The translations under genes and the position numbers were made by a program. Of a stretch of 64,000 nt of DNA, positions 11,480-23,306 are shown in pieces; position 1 is the first letter of the stretch; every line of letters starts with the position of its first letter. Under the pieces are notes generated by a model. The model worked only from the letters and a program-made list of their open reading frames with translations. It was not told the DNA's origin and did no database searches. The DNA is from Actinernus sp. WN-2022 (Eukaryota; Cnidaria; Anthozoa; Actiniaria; Actinernidae), in NCBI GenBank assembly GCA_030867875.1, contig JAOWCC010000569.1:992001-1056000 (forward strand), in the 5' to 3' direction.

Positions 11480-11720
11480 TCATTAGTTGGTGTATGATAT
11501 CCTGGAGATTATTTACTGCAGCATCAGCATCATTGGCGTTAAATACCGGCGACCAGTCCGCTACTTCCAACGAATCGTTAAAAGCGGCCTTCTTGTGGTC
11601 CCTATAATCACGGAATGTGCACTGTGCATTGAACGCATTGAATGTGCATTGTTCAAGCTGGCAAAGCATTAATCCCGATTGGCATTCTTTAACCGGAATC
11701 AAAGGAATCCACGGAATCAC
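11480..11720 (-). pseudogene. LINE fragment (region between endonuclease and RT)
   Basis: The minus-strand frame carries FRDYRDHKKAAFNDSLEVAD and WSPVFNANDADAAVNNLQDI, a pattern I recognise from the linker between the AP endonuclease and RT of cnidarian CR1-like LINEs. Only about 240 bp is present and neither neighbouring domain follows, so it is a short orphan. It joins the truncated gag of retroelement copy 1. Confidence 0.6.
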
Positions 11721-11828
11721 CTAAACTGTCTAAAAATAAATCTCTGAGTATTTATATAATACCTTTGAGTTCCTTCGCTGGATCGCATAACACATTCTGT
11801 CGTACTCGTAGTATGGTATAAGCTTACT

Positions 11829-12105
11829 GACTATACTGTATATATAGTCACCTGCATCTGTTTGCCACTTCAAAGATCGTATTTGCGATTAATTTCCCCC
11901 CATGTTGTCGCCTGTAAGTAGAATTTCGCCCGCTATTCTGGTCTGCAGTATTCTTCTATTACTGATAACTAAGTTTATCTTATCTTTCCCGTCGAAAGAT
12001 CTGCTATAAAAATACTTGAAAAGAACCACATTTTACAGGCTGCCATTTTGAAGTAAACAGAGGAGCCTAGCCAGGTTCAAACCACAGGAAGCCTGGTTGT
12101 AAGCA
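11829..12105 (-). repeat. Dispersed repeat with a conserved short exon, copy 1
   Basis: About 270 bp matches, in inverted orientation, 37797-38110. In both copies a frame near an AAAATGGC start encodes similar peptides: here RSFDGKDKINLVIS, there RSFDAKDEINLVIG, followed by RILQTRIAG and RIPQTRIAG. Conservation at protein level suggests a first coding exon of an unrecognised gene or transposon rather than non-coding repeat. This copy is frame-broken near its start. Confidence 0.6.
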
Positions 12106-12117
12106 TTCCCGGAAAAA

Positions 12118-12590
12118 AGGGGGGTTCTCCCATATATGGCCTAATACTGGGATGTGCCGCTCAACAGGGTATGGTTTTTGCCCTTTGAGTCTGGAACAGG
12201 ATACACAAATCAGTTTCTGTCTGGGACATGGGTATATTTTACCTTGAGTTTGGCTCTGGAACAGGGTCGATTTTTACTCAGAATCCTCGATTATTCAGGA
12301 ACAAGTCTGCCGCTAGAAAAACCGTTGTTTGTCACGCAACGCCAAGCGAGTGTGAGCACCACGCGTATGTCGTAGAGTGAGTGGTTGCGTGTCGCATTTC
12401 TCTGATTACCAAGCACATCCATTGTATACATTACCATTTATTGCAATAAGAGTTATATCGGCAATTTATAACTACAATAACAGTCTGGAACAGGGTTGCA
12501 AAATTATCTTTCTTTTGTCTGGAACAGGGTCACGGTCTCATCGACTCAGTGGCACACTCCCATACTAAATTTAAGGGAGTACCTCCCTGT
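12118..12590. mobile_element. Foldback/MITE-like element with a recurring CTGGAACAGG phrase
   Basis: The left end, with CTCCCATATATGGCC and GGGATGTGCCGC, is approximately the reverse complement of the right end, GTGGCACACTCCCATAC and AGGGAGTACC (about 40 bp, imperfect). Inside, the phrase TCTGGAACAGG recurs four times at irregular spacing. It sits between two parts of a dispersed repeat, which supports insertion. No ORF is supported. Confidence 0.55.
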
Positions 12591-12981
12591 CTCGCTCAAC
12601 CCCCTAACACAAAAGCCTGAATCCGCCTCTGGGTTGGGAGAAATGATTTCCCTATCCTAACATGCGAGGAGCACATACTCGTTGTAAATATTGTTACTGG
12701 ATTCAACTGACACAATCTATAAAAATCATACGTATTGAAGACACCAAAATTAATTCATCCCAATCCTTTTGATACCACCTCGATTACTAGTTCAGTATTT
12801 CGAAAGAGGCAGCCGGGAATAGTCTAGTAAGAATAATACCGCTGTATGTGATGTGTGCAGACACACTGATTACAACAATATTTAGTCAGTTTGTTTTTCA
12901 AGCTTTATTTTCCGATTAGCACAAAAGCTACAACTGTAATAGGACAAGTTCATGTTGTACATGTACTTATTGTACAGAGTA

Positions 12982-13466
12982 CAGTTAAAAACCCGCATAA
13001 AAGAACCCATGATTTTTCTGAGCCGGCTGAAATGGTTCTTATATATTGGATGTCTAGTGAGAAATCAGGCTGAACAGGTTCTTAAACAGGTTCTTAAACA
13101 GGTTCTTACTTATAGGGTAAATTACATCGTTGTAATAAGTGAACTATTGACCCTTAGATCAAATAATCACACTAAACATTAATAACCCAACTGTATAATT
13201 GTCTTATGTCTATGATTATATATATAGTCAGATGAGGAGCAATTCAGTCAGATGAGGAGCAATTCAGTCAGATGAGGAGCAATCAATTTCACAGCCTTAA
13301 AGCACACTTTGGTCTGCACCAGTGTTTTCTGAGCTTTAGTATTTACTGAAAAAGAACCTGCTTCATTTGTCAGGCTGAAGTGGTTCTTATATATTGGGTG
13401 CTATATTGGTCACATTTCAGCCTGGGGGTTCTTAATCCTCAGTTTCTCTTATGCGGGTTTTTACTG
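12982..13466. mobile_element. MITE flanked by TA (Tc1/mariner-like)
   Basis: The left end CAGTTAAAAACCCGCATAA and the right end TTATGCGGGTTTTTACTG are inverted repeats, each flanked by TA (12980-12981 and 13467-13468), the duplication typical of Tc1/mariner. The interior holds a 14-bp unit CAGGTTCTTAAA in three tandem copies (about 13075-13109), a 20-bp triplicate at 13227-13283 and two direct copies of GGTTCTTATATATTGG. There is no transposase; it is about 485 bp. Confidence 0.8.
13227..13283. repeat. 20-bp tandem repeat, three copies
   Basis: The unit GTCAGATGAGGAGCAATTCA is repeated without mismatch, the third copy being slightly short. It lies inside the TA-flanked MITE and probably arose by slippage there. 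Confidence 0.85.
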
Positions 13467-13470
13467 TATT

Positions 13471-14290
13471 GTAGTAGTAGTAGTAGTAGTAGTAGTAGTA
13501 TAACTTTATTTAAGCACGCTAGCCCTGTCAACAGCAGCTGATTTACATAAGGGACGTGACAGAAATATAAAATTTACAAAATAAAAAATATATTATGAAT
13601 ATAGATAAAAATAAAATGTTTGAATATTACGTAATAATGATTAAATAATTTTTATAGCTGGTATTTGTGAGCGGCAATTTTAGTCTTGAAAGAAGGGAAT
13701 GAGTTGGAGTCCCTAATTTCATTATGGAGCGAGTTCCATATTTTAGCCCCACTGTACGAGAAACTCTTTTCCATACTTTCGGTTTTGGGTAAAGGTAACT
13801 GCAGTGAGGAATTGGAGCCCCTAAGATTGTATTCCGTGACCTCAGATTTCTGTTTAAACAGATCTATAAGACAAATTGGGGCTTGACCATTTATAACTTT
13901 GTACATTTGTTTCGCCTTATTTTTAGCCCTTTGAGTTTCAAGTGTTTCCCACCCTAGAGCATCTAATGCTTCAAGGTGGGGAGCATCGTTTCTCAAATTC
14001 AATATTATCCGAGCAGATCTATTCTGTAATATTTGCAAACGTTTGGAGTGTCCGTGACCTAGGGTGTCCCATACCTCACTACAGTAATTGAAATGGGGGT
14101 TAATAAGGGCATTGTAAATATCTACAAGGGTATCTCTATCTACAAAGTCCCTCACTCTGCGTAGAGCTCCTATTCCTGAGGACACTTTTTTAGCAATTTG
14201 ACCAACATGTTTGTCCCAGGCCAAATATTGATCAATCTCAACACCTAATACCCTGTGAGCTGAACAAAACCTGTGAGCTGAACAAAACAA
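13471..14290 (-). mobile_element. 3' fragment of a CR1-like LINE with a TAC tail
   Basis: On the minus strand the sequence ends in an AATAAAG-type signal followed by about nine TAC units (13471-13500), a classic LINE 3' simple-repeat tail. Upstream lies the C-terminal coding region of reverse transcriptase. Its tail begins only a few bases from the end of the TA-flanked MITE, so one element marks the edge of the other. Confidence 0.85.
13652..14290 (-). pseudogene. LINE RT thumb and C-terminal region
   Basis: A 212-residue open frame begins inside the RT thumb with RVLGVEIDQYLAWDKHVGQI, continues with VDIYNALINPHFNYCSEVWD and RLQILQNRSARIIL, and ends in FKTKIAAHKYQL. This is the standard end of CR1/Jockey-group pol proteins. 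The catalytic palm is absent, so the copy is 5'-truncated. The first residues repeat FCSAHR twice because of a 17-bp tandem duplication at the truncation point. Confidence 0.85.
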
Positions 14291-14410
14291 GAAACATGAA
14301 TTAAGTTATCAATGTAGCATCAGTAAAATAACTATCAGTATGCTTTGAAGACATTTAATCTGTGCAACGCTATTGAACCCTTTTCATTGTTTTCAACAAT
14401 TGTATATTTT

Positions 14411-14503
14411 TTTTAGTATAAACCAACTGCTGAGTGGACTATTACTAATCCTACATTCTGATTGGCTATTTTCTACTGTCCGTCTAGTTAGTTTATACTA
14501 AAA
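14411..14503. repeat. Small foldback unit of about 93 bp
   Basis: TTTTAGTATAAACCAACT at 14411-14428 pairs with AGTTAGTTTATACTAAAA at 14486-14503 with one mismatch, enclosing about 57 bp. It looks like a minimal inverted-repeat element; no target duplication is evident. Confidence 0.65.
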
Positions 14504-14803
14504 CGATTAGACCTCTCGTCCTCATTATTGCTATTGACTCGTAGCCTTTCGGTTGCAGGTATAATTGTTAAATAGTGTACAAGTAATAAACGAAATTATT
14601 ACCATATTTTAGTTCTAAAACGTTCATCAACTTTTAGTAAAAACTCATTTGTTTGACTGACTAAATTAATATTTCCTGTCGACAGATTAAATGTCTTCCT
14701 ATTACATTAAGTGCTCATTCCTTGATAGTTAAATCCCAAATTCAGTACTTAAATGATGACAATGTACCTGATTTAACTTTTTCAGGTTACAGACATGGAT
14801 CCC

Positions 14804-17364
14804 TTAGCCCAAATGGTCTCTAACGCATGTCCGTTTAAAGTGGAAGTGTTTCCAGTCTTTCTTTACTGTGAGAACACCCGTTGTAGGATGTGTAAAAGAG
14901 TAAAACACTTTTGCTGCTAAAACAAAATAATGTGGCGGTGGAGGAACTGCTGGCGGTGATCTAATACTTTGTGCGTAACCATAACACTTTCTAACTTGTG
15001 TACCATGTAAATGCTTCAGTATGAGTTGCCTTCCATGATTTTGCAATTGTGCGCATGGTTCGGGAATGACACTAGAAACGGCTGGCCCTGTACTGGCGCT
15101 GGACTGGCACACAGAGCGTCGACGATGCGGAAGGTTGCCTTTTTGATCGACACATCTCAGATTCAAATTCTGTGTTGACTGCTTGTGCTTGTTTGTACAT
15201 TTGCCATTGTCAGAATGCCATTTCAAAAACAATTTCAGCATGTCATTTATTTCAGCACATGCTACCGTATGACTGCAGATAGAATGAACAAAGTAGTGCC
15301 TACAATCACATAAAAGTTTCCCAAATTCCGTATGACACGTGACTATGTGTGTGTCATCCTTGGAATGCATAGACCTCGATACACAGTACTTTACAAGTTC
15401 GTCCGCCATACAATGAGCTGGGAGAATTGCTTTCTCGGCGTTTTGAATTAGTTCAACCGCCCAGATGTTCTTTAAGGTGTACTTACTGATGTTGATGCAT
15501 GCGTTGTCATATTCTATGGATATCAAACCACTATCAGCTGGTGAACTATTCTGGTAGTTGGCAAGGTGGAATAAGTAAGTAGCTCCGATAAAGTAACTGA
15601 TTCAACCTTCTTCAAAAAAGTTTGTGTTTGTGTTGTGGACTTTCTAAAATAATCCTCGCATTGTAGTTGCTCCTTAAACTCATGGCGTACAAAATATTTT
15701 CCTTTGATATTACAATAGGCTTTGTTTCTGTCGGCTTTCTCAGCTTCTACAAACTTCGATATTTCGACAACAAATTTAGGCATAGTTGTCTCCCTGAACC
15801 CAAGCAAATGCTTTATTCGAACGTTATGGCTCTCAGAGTCGTTGGTGTAGTATTTCAATGGTGGCGAACCTAACCCAGCACGTGTACCCACGGAAGAAAT
15901 CAGTGACGATTACATCACTGGTATAAGTGCCCGAATGTATCTTATGAACTTCCCAGATACATCCATAACCGCCCAGCTTGAGCTCAAATTATCGAATAGG
16001 TTGTCAAACTGAACAACGCTTTCACTGTCAAGAAGAGCTTTTCTCCGAATATGATATCGTCAAGAAAGGCTTTCCCGTGTTTCGTAAGGTGCAGTTCTGA
16101 TAACTTCAGCTTGATATTACTTTCTAGATGTGGGAAAATGTGGAAAAATATTTTCAAGTGCATTGCACAAAGCTTTTTCTCCATCCGTACCGTATGACTT
16201 TAAGCATGAAAGATTAGGCCTTAACTTAAGTAGAGTTTGACAAAATGCGGTATACACTTCTTCGGTCTTTGAGAAATGTATGAGAAGTGGTCCGAGCGCA
16301 ATGGGACTGTTGTTATGCTCAGGATGAGTGGAGAGGGTGAGATATCTAAACGTTATCAGTGTAACGTTAAACTTGCCAAGCTTAAAAGTTGGATCTATTG
16401 ACATAGGCATATGTTCAGCATCCTCGCAACAAATCCGCTCTAAGTCTAGCAATTGTTTATCCGTAGCAAGTACAACGAACGGTTCTGGAAATTGTTTTAT
16501 CTCTCGGATAATGTAACCGAACTCTTTTTGGGCCATGTCTATAATTTGAGAAAGCTCGTCCTCTTTTGAAAATGAAGTATTATTCGTGAGACGATGTTTA
16601 AGTAACTGCTTACTACTTAAAATATCGGCAGGACTGCTGACATGTTCAACTCCACCTATGTCTTCTATATTTGACGCTACACTTCTAGCCGCGCTATTTA
16701 GATGTGTTCGGCCTTTTCCTACAACAGAGGGCTTTACAGTAGCTGTGTACTTTACGTTTAGAATTACCATGTCTCTGCGACTGAATACTGTGCACTTCTC
16801 CAGTAAAATGGTACTGTAAAAATACCAAATTGTTGCACACCTGATCTCTGTTATTTTTTACAAACGCGATAACCTTTCTGAAGTCTGGATACACTATGAT
16901 GGAAGTATTTCCTAGTTAACAAAAAAAATGGTTTCTCATTTTCCTGTCTTTTAACTTCTATTACAAATCAAATTGTACTGTCCTGATTTCTTATGAAAAG
17001 TAAAAGTTCTGACACCATCATTAACCCAACTACTGTGGGCGTCACAACCGATGTCTGACATTGGCACGTCAGACGGTTTTACGGATATAATAAACGAAAC
17101 ATTCTCTTCAACCAGTGGAGGCAACTGAGTACATACTGACTCTAGTTCTGGCGGGTTATCGACCAGGTCTCTAAAAAGATCAGTAAATACGGGAGAGTAT
17201 TTGCCAAACTTGAAAACTGGCATTGTTTCTTGCTCGTTATAGTAAAGGTCTGGGTTACATTTTACCTCCGGTAAGTCATCGTCATTATCACTATTAGATT
17301 GTACATGTACAACATAATCGGATATAGTTATCAGTTTGGACGTCCAGGTCACCTGAGTCTTCAT
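14804..17364 (-). pseudogene. MULE-like DDE transposase with SWIM zinc finger
   Basis: Read on the minus strand. An N-terminal region (16694-17364) includes VFLQYHFTGEVHSIQ. The DDE core follows: SIDPTFKLGKFNVTLITFRY (probable first Asp), KSYGTDGEKALCNALE (second Asp) and YYTNDSESHNVRIKHLLGF (catalytic Glu). A C-terminal SWIM finger, CDCRHYFVHSICSHTVA, has the CxC...CxH pattern. This order is typical of MULE-type transposases, which cut and paste DNA in the nucleus. A frameshift near 16130, an in-frame stop near 15910 and breaks around 16800-16950 make this copy inactive. A likely splice acceptor precedes GAAGAAGAGACGG near 17430. I found no terminal inverted repeats. Confidence 0.8.
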
Positions 17365-17477
17365 CTGACGACATTATCTCGATGACTTCGCTTAGGTTCT
17401 TATCACACGTTGTCCGTCTCTTCTTCCTGTTAAGAAGAAAGGATCAACTTGATTACATACATCTTTACTTGGATCTC

Positions 17478-18244
17478 GTACCCAGATCTCTCTTTAAAAA
17501 ACGAGGGAGGGAGAGAGATCGGGGGTGCTTATCATTTACATAAAACCATCCAGATGGAAATTTCAAAATAAATAAAACATGTGACAAAATAATAAAAACA
17601 TGGTACAAGCGTCCATCGAGAACACCAAAAAGAACAAAAAGAGCGGAAAATGTGAATTAGTCCAATCGGGTAGCCGATGTTTCCCAAAACTTTCTGAACG
17701 AAATGATGCGTACCATTTGATTTTCCAACCGGAATTTTTTTTTTCGTGTAAATGGTAAGCACCGCACACCTGGTAAAACCCGATTCTAGAGCATGCGCAG
17801 TTGCGTCGGGTACGAGTATTCTGTACTTGGCATTAGTGCACATGTCACAGGGAAACCAATAACTTTTCTCTTTGCGCAATTGGTTCATAAAAAAAAATCA
17901 TCATGGTTTCGAGAACGATGTTATGCAGTTATAAGGACTTTAAAGAGGCCTTAAGTTACGCTGCAAACCGGCGGAATTTCGCACCTGAACGAAACAGCGA
18001 GAGCTATGCGAGAAATAGTCAGTCAACTCTCGAGATTGTATTGTTATCTTGCCCACAGGAAAGTCTCTTGTTTACCAGCTGCAAAGGTCACCAGATAAAA
18101 GATCAGTGTATCAGAAGTCAATGATTGTTGTAATTTCGCAACTTGATGGTAGTCAGATCTTTAGCCAATCACGAAGCGAATATAATCTGTTTTTTACCAG
18201 ATCTCTCCTATCTCCCTCTTTCGTTTTTTTAGAGGGTTTGGTAC
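17478..18244 (+). mobile_element. Inverted-repeat element containing a helicase stub
   Basis: The left end, GTACCCAGATCTCTC then AAAAAACGAGGGAGGGAGAG, resembles the reverse complement of the right end, GTACCAAACCCTCT then AAAAAACGAAAGAGGGAGAT. Matching is imperfect over about 50 bp. The 767-bp interior holds the 5' end of a RecQ-like helicase gene plus upstream sequence. It looks like an internally deleted derivative of a larger helicase-bearing element or retro-copied gene. Borders are approximate. Confidence 0.5.
17903..18180 (+). pseudogene. N-terminal stub of a RecQ-like helicase
   Basis: From the ATG at 17903 the frame encodes FKEALSYAANRRNFAPE, a pattern seen just before the first helicase motif in small RecQ-like proteins. 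In another frame comes LPTGKSLVYQLQ and then MIVVISQL, corresponding to Walker A and motif Ia. The Walker A lacks the usual two residues between TG and GKS, and the frame changes before it. No DEAH box or later motif follows, so only the first fraction of a helicase gene is present and it cannot act as an ATPase. Confidence 0.6.
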
Positions 18245-18249
18245 AGCAC

Positions 18250-20150
18250 TAGCGCTACCCCACCCCATACAGTCTAGGCAGTCGACTTTCAAAAGTATTT
18301 GGAACAAAAGAATAGGGTGCATGATTATTTGACACACAAAGCAAACCTTTTCGGCTTTCCATTTTTCGATCTAGCATGTCTGCGGCTCAGTTGCAAGACA
18401 GGCTTCGCTTTTACTCTATCCTGAATGATTTAAGATGAGATATCGTTTTAAGAGAGGATCCATGTGAAAACCATGCAGACGAGTCTACAGTGCACCTCTC
18501 CGATTTCCTTTAAATTTCGCACACATTTATATCTTAACTAGCTAATGTCCCATGTGAAATAGTTTGGCTGAAATGTAAAAGGCCTTTGAGATATGACAAT
18601 CAAACTGTTTGACCCCCTGAAATGCTCAAAATCAGAGCAAAATATACCTTATGTTGTAACATGTCGCAATCGCAAATGATTTTAAGTAGAAAGATAATAT
18701 TTTTACTTGCTTTAGGACTAAGTCCCGTCAGCATATTAAAACCAAAATCAACAAATTTTATTTATATTTTGTCGCTTCTGTCGAATTTTTATTTAACGCT
18801 ACTTTAATAGGTATTTTTAAAACCCGATAAATGCTGTCTGGCAATGGCCGTTTGCAGAGTTGCGGCCTTCTTTTCTTTGAATTTAGAAATATTTCTAGAT
18901 TGACTTACAATAGATCTTTGCATCTGGTAAAAAAAATATCTGTAAAGTTAATGCTGGGTTAGAGAGTACGCACTCTCAAAATCCGCAATGTTCAGTTATT
19001 AAACAAACGACGATATGGTGACACGGCGATTTTTTTTTCGATTAAAATCGAAAACACGGTGAACTTCACAGATTTTCTGCCAATAATTGCTTTAAGAATT
19101 CGAATGCACATTCATTTTCAATATTATTTTAGTTTTGAAGGGTGACCAAGTCCATCACCCGATATGCAGATGTCTAAAGTGACTGAATTATTGTCGAGTT
19201 TGACGGAGTCGAAGCTGAAAAATAGGTACTCATAGTTTATGGCAGTATCTTCGTTTAAAATTGTTTGATTGGATCAAAGACAATGAATTTTCTTTGAATA
19301 TGATATATAGAGGATTTCAAACTACGCTACGCTTTAAATACAGCTTCTAATCCGAGTCACTCTGAATTTTGCGAGCCTCTGTAGCGGGGTGAATGAGTGA
19401 CAAGTAGAAATGTACGTACAGTCGTATTTAGGTTCTTTAGCCGATTCTCTATTCAAGTTTTTAGTTTTTATTCTGTAAAGAAACGATGTTTTCTTTTCAT
19501 AATAAAAAAACCTAATTGTTTCGTTTTCTTGGAAGCCCTTTATTATATGCTCATCGGATAGTTGTCCAAGTTAGAACCGTTTAGATTCAGCAACGGGAGG
19601 CCATTCTGATGTCGTACTACCTTGTTACGGAATCAATTTGTTTCAATCTTGTGCATAATATTCTGTTCGTTCCGTTGAAATACCAAAATGTGTGTATAAT
19701 CCATGAAATCAAATGTGGTATCACCGAAATAGATGAAATACCTGCAGTGATATAATGATATCTCAAGAATTGCGTGACAAGAACTGCGTGTAACGTCTGC
19801 ACGTGTATTTCCCGCCCTATCCACGAGATGGATTTGGACTTGATCAAGTGCTCATTTTGTGTATATTCAACGAGGGAATGTGGCATATCTTCTCGGCGTT
19901 ACCAGGGAAAAACAACTATATTACCGTTGAAGGCATGGAAGGCATTGAAGGCTTTCTTCACTTTTTTCCCGCTCTTCTAAATCAATAATTTGTTTTTGCT
20001 ATACTAAGATTTGTATGAAATGCCTTGGGACTTGGCGAGGATGTTGTTGATGGCGCGTGTCAGGTAAAATTATGATAAAATCTATAAATATTTTCACCTG
20101 AACTGTACTGTCTAGACAGGGTATTTTATTCATTTTTGGTTTTAGGGCGG
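18250..20150. other. Gene-poor stretch
   Basis: I see no gene here. The segment around 18430-18510 matches 28380-28470 in inverted orientation; both contain ATCCATGTGAAAACCATGCA and a following GAGTCTACA. This marks a dispersed repeat. Short poly-T runs and weak hairpins are the only other features. Confidence 0.45.
18430..18510 (+). repeat. Dispersed repeat, copy 1
   Basis: Shares TAAGAG, ATCCATGTGAAAACCATGCA, GAGTCTACA and a GATTT...GCACA...TAT pattern with the reverse complement of 28380-28470. It is an eroded pair of unknown class. Confidence 0.55.
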
Positions 20151-20157
20151 GGTGGAA

Positions 20158-20263
20158 ATGCATTAGTCAAATAACCCCCCCCCCCCTCCTCCTCCTCCAA
20201 CCCGGGACAGGGTGGGAGGGGGAGGGGGGTGGGGGTTTACTTAGACTAGTGCATAATGGCTCA
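20158..20263. repeat. G/C-homopolymer hairpin with G-quadruplex potential
   Basis: GCATTAGTC followed by a run of 13 C and CTCCTCCTCC pairs with GGGAGGGGGAGGGGGGTGGGGG followed by GACTAGTGC. The arms are about 40 bp. Four or more G-runs on each strand give G-quadruplex potential. The unit probably represents a small inverted-repeat element. Confidence 0.6.
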
Positions 20264-21250
20264 CTCTCTGCTTAAAGCTGCCTGTGATACACTTGTATGC
20301 GATTTGTTACTGTCGTCCTCGTATCTCTTTATAGCGGAGCTCGTTGCATAAAAAACAAAGAAAATCAATATGGAAAACGAAAGATAAAAGAACAACCCAC
20401 ACAAGTGAAAAAAATATCACGCCGCGCGCCTCGCCCCTCGCCCGCTCGCAGACGTAAAGGTCGGTACACACGAAGGGACAAGTCACGTGTCCTGATATCC
20501 TGTTCCCCGCGGACACCGGCCATCCTACAACTGAGAAATTACAAAGCTGGTACACAAAGAATAACGTATTTCTTTACAGTTTTAAAGTAATAGACCAGTT
20601 CGCGGTTAATTCCGACATTTTGAAAGGGGTGTAAACATGGCGTGAAATACAGTGTTTGTATGGGAATCCGATGACAAATAAAATCCGTAAAATCGAATTT
20701 CTGAAATATTCTTCAGATACAAACTTAAGATACCAAGTAAACGATTAACTGATCGAAATTTGAGGGATGTAGCTGTGCTGGGAAGCATGCAATCGTGGTT
20801 TTAGTTTTCCATACATTTGTCTGTAAAAAACGAGTCGAAGTCCGCGGGAAAATTTGCGCAAAAAAAATCAATCTTCCAGGAAGGAAAACATTTTTCTGAA
20901 GCATTTCACAGACATTTTTTTGGTTTCGATGAGGCAAAATTTGCTTCCGCAACAATGTTTTCACGTTGGCTATGGAGGAAAACAATGTTTACTAGGCTCC
21001 AGTGAAACACAGTATATGTGTTTCTTAGCAACACCGGCAAGACAATTTGGCACAGTGGCATTCGTTAGTTTTTTTCTGCAACAACGTTTCCTCGTTTATC
21101 CACCCGTGCAGCAAAAGATTTGTATGCTTCCTGCTCGTTCAATTAGCCACCCAGGCAACATTAAGAGAAACAGAGAAGCGCAGTGTTTGCGCCTACGCCT
21201 TTTCGATCCCTCGTGCCTCGATGGGATGATCACCTAAAATGGCGGTCCCC
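20264..21250. other. Gene-poor stretch
   Basis: Several overlapping short ORFs on both strands, including a basic plus-strand one at 20297-20590, but none with a recognisable domain. No repeat border was found. Confidence 0.4.
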
Positions 21251-21253
21251 AAC

Positions 21254-21715
21254 CTCGTTCCCAGGGGTCTTTACGCGCCTAATCAAAGATGGTGTCGATA
21301 GTACCCCTGGTACAGGCTGGTGGGATTCGGCCACTGATTGGCTAGATGTTTCGCGCGCGCTGGTTGGAGAATTTCGAATAGCGCGTGCATTTTTGAATTG
21401 AAAAATAAACTGGTGATGTCGTCTTTCGCATTGCGCGTTCAAAATTCGTTGAAAACAACTACAAATTCATCAGAACTTAGAATTTTTGCCTTTTTTAATA
21501 TTCACTTTGCAACTGGGTACATGTGCGGTTGGAATTCATTGGGATCACACTTCAACCTCTAACCGTTCTTCAGCGATGATGAATCCAAGATGGCGGATGC
21601 TCCTCAAAATATGCCCATATATTGGGCATATTTTTGGGTCACATGACCAGCCTGTACCAGGGGTACTTTCCACGCCATCTTTGATTAGGCGCGTAAAGAC
21701 CCCTGGGAACACGAG
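21254..21715. mobile_element. MITE with about 70-bp terminal inverted repeats
   Basis: The left arm beginning CTCGTTCCCAGGGGTCTTTA (to about 21321) is nearly identical to the reverse complement of the right arm (about 21647-21715), which finishes TAAAGACCCCTGGGAACACG. Both arms include GCGCCTAATCAAAGATGG. The internal sequence contains a short palindrome, ATGCCCATATATTGGGCAT. It is non-coding, about 462 bp. A duplication is not obvious. Confidence 0.85.
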
Positions 21716-22980
21716 TATCTTGGCGCTGGTCAAAAGATCGCGGGCTCTGGGAACGAGATTGCATCTCACGACGCTCGTATTCATCAGCAGCTGTGTATCA
21801 CAGGACGCCAAGCAACCACTTTGGACGTAAAACAAATATCTGGCAGTGACCACCCTCAGTGCTTGTTGGTCAGCCGCATTAATGGGAAGATAACTAACAT
21901 AATTACTCATGCTTGTAAACGTAGGCTTACCGTGTGCACCTATAAACAGCACATACATGTATATGTAAATCCAGCGTAATTCAGGTCTGGATAAAGTCTG
22001 TCACGATCCACACAATATGTTTCATCGTTCATCCAGATGTTTTCTGAACCCTTTTCTAAGATAGTTTGTAGCAATAGCAACATACGTCAGACATTTTTGA
22101 ACTTCGCTTTCCGGGATGGCACTGCGCTCCAGCATGGCACCGACACAGCTGATTAGGCCATCCCAATAAAATGCAAATACGTAGAGAGCTAGGAAAAGAG
22201 GTGTAGTTGAAAGTATGTTCTTCAATTTTTTTTTTAACTTTTCCCAAAAATTGGGTCGTTCTGGCGATTGGAAACGGAACATTATATTGGGATGGCCTTA
22301 TGTGGGTTGTGTGAATATACAGGATATATGCACGGGATGTTGGAAATCATTTATAATTCATTGTTGTGACCTTGTGTATGAATGTATGCAAACATTTGAC
22401 CCCATAACAGTTACATATATCAGGTGCATCATGGGTAATTTTAACCTATAATCAGCTTGAAAAAAATAAAAGTTTTGCAAACAAAATTATGTAGATGTGT
22501 TAAGTAGTGCATTATGATTATTTTCAGTTCTGTTTCATGAGATTCATAAATATTTCAATATAAATTACCCACACTGGTATATATGTTGGGCACCACAGAC
22601 GAAATGATAAAACACCGGATCTCCTAGTGTGTAGGGATTTGATCAGCAATATATATATATAACTAGACAAGAAAGGAAAGGCTGATTCAATTTTTCTTCC
22701 AATATTCCACATGGAATGTACACATCTGTGTTCGGGCTACCTGTGGTGCACAACAGCAGACTGGGTTCTAGTCCTAAATAAAATGGCGGATGCTACAAAG
22801 CCATCTGTATAAACTATAAATATAATGGCTAAATGTTCTTTCGGTGTAAAATCAACAAGAAGATAATTATCGTAAGTTGTGGCTTCGAGACCATGACAGA
22901 GCTGGGGAGGAGAGCACAAATAAGGCTAGAATCAGGTATGCATTTATCGCTGATTCATCCTTCGTGATTACTAATTTCTC
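21716..22980. other. Gene-poor stretch with one short inverted repeat
   Basis: TTAGGCCATCCCAATAAAAT (about 22153) and ATATTGGGATGGCCTTA (about 22286) form a small inverted repeat of about 165 bp overall. The remaining sequence has no supported gene. Confidence 0.45.
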
Positions 22981-23088
22981 TTCTATGCTCTGTCACTGCG
23001 CTCCGCCGCATAGAAAATATTTATGTTGTATATTCTACATACACATCAAGCAAGGCGTGTTAGGAGGATGCCGACCAGTTATGTCAAG
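22981..23088 (-). repeat. Split direct repeat B2
   Basis: 108 bp beginning TTCTATGCTCTGTCACTGCG, repeated without visible difference at 23447-23554. It marks the 3' terminus of the element on its own strand. Confidence 0.92.
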
Positions 23089-23306
23089 TTTATTGCCGTA
23101 TAAACATTACATATTAATGTTAAACTAAAGACGAATCGCCGGATACGAAAAACCAGGTTAAAACCTCACTTTGAGGAAAAAACTATTCTGGAAACGTATA
23201 CTCCAACCCTATGCGAATTCGCCAAGACCCCTGGAGGTTAAGGGTCATCAAAAAACTTACTTACATACACAACCGCTGTATAAAGCCGGGATTACATAGT
23301 GTCTAT

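Noticed and set aside
13471..13500. TAG trinucleotide array as an independent microsatellite locus
   Set aside because: It is better explained as the 3' simple tail of the adjacent minus-strand LINE.
20297..20590. Basic plus-strand ORF as a protamine- or histone-like gene
   Set aside because: Composition alone; no family pattern and the start context is weak.
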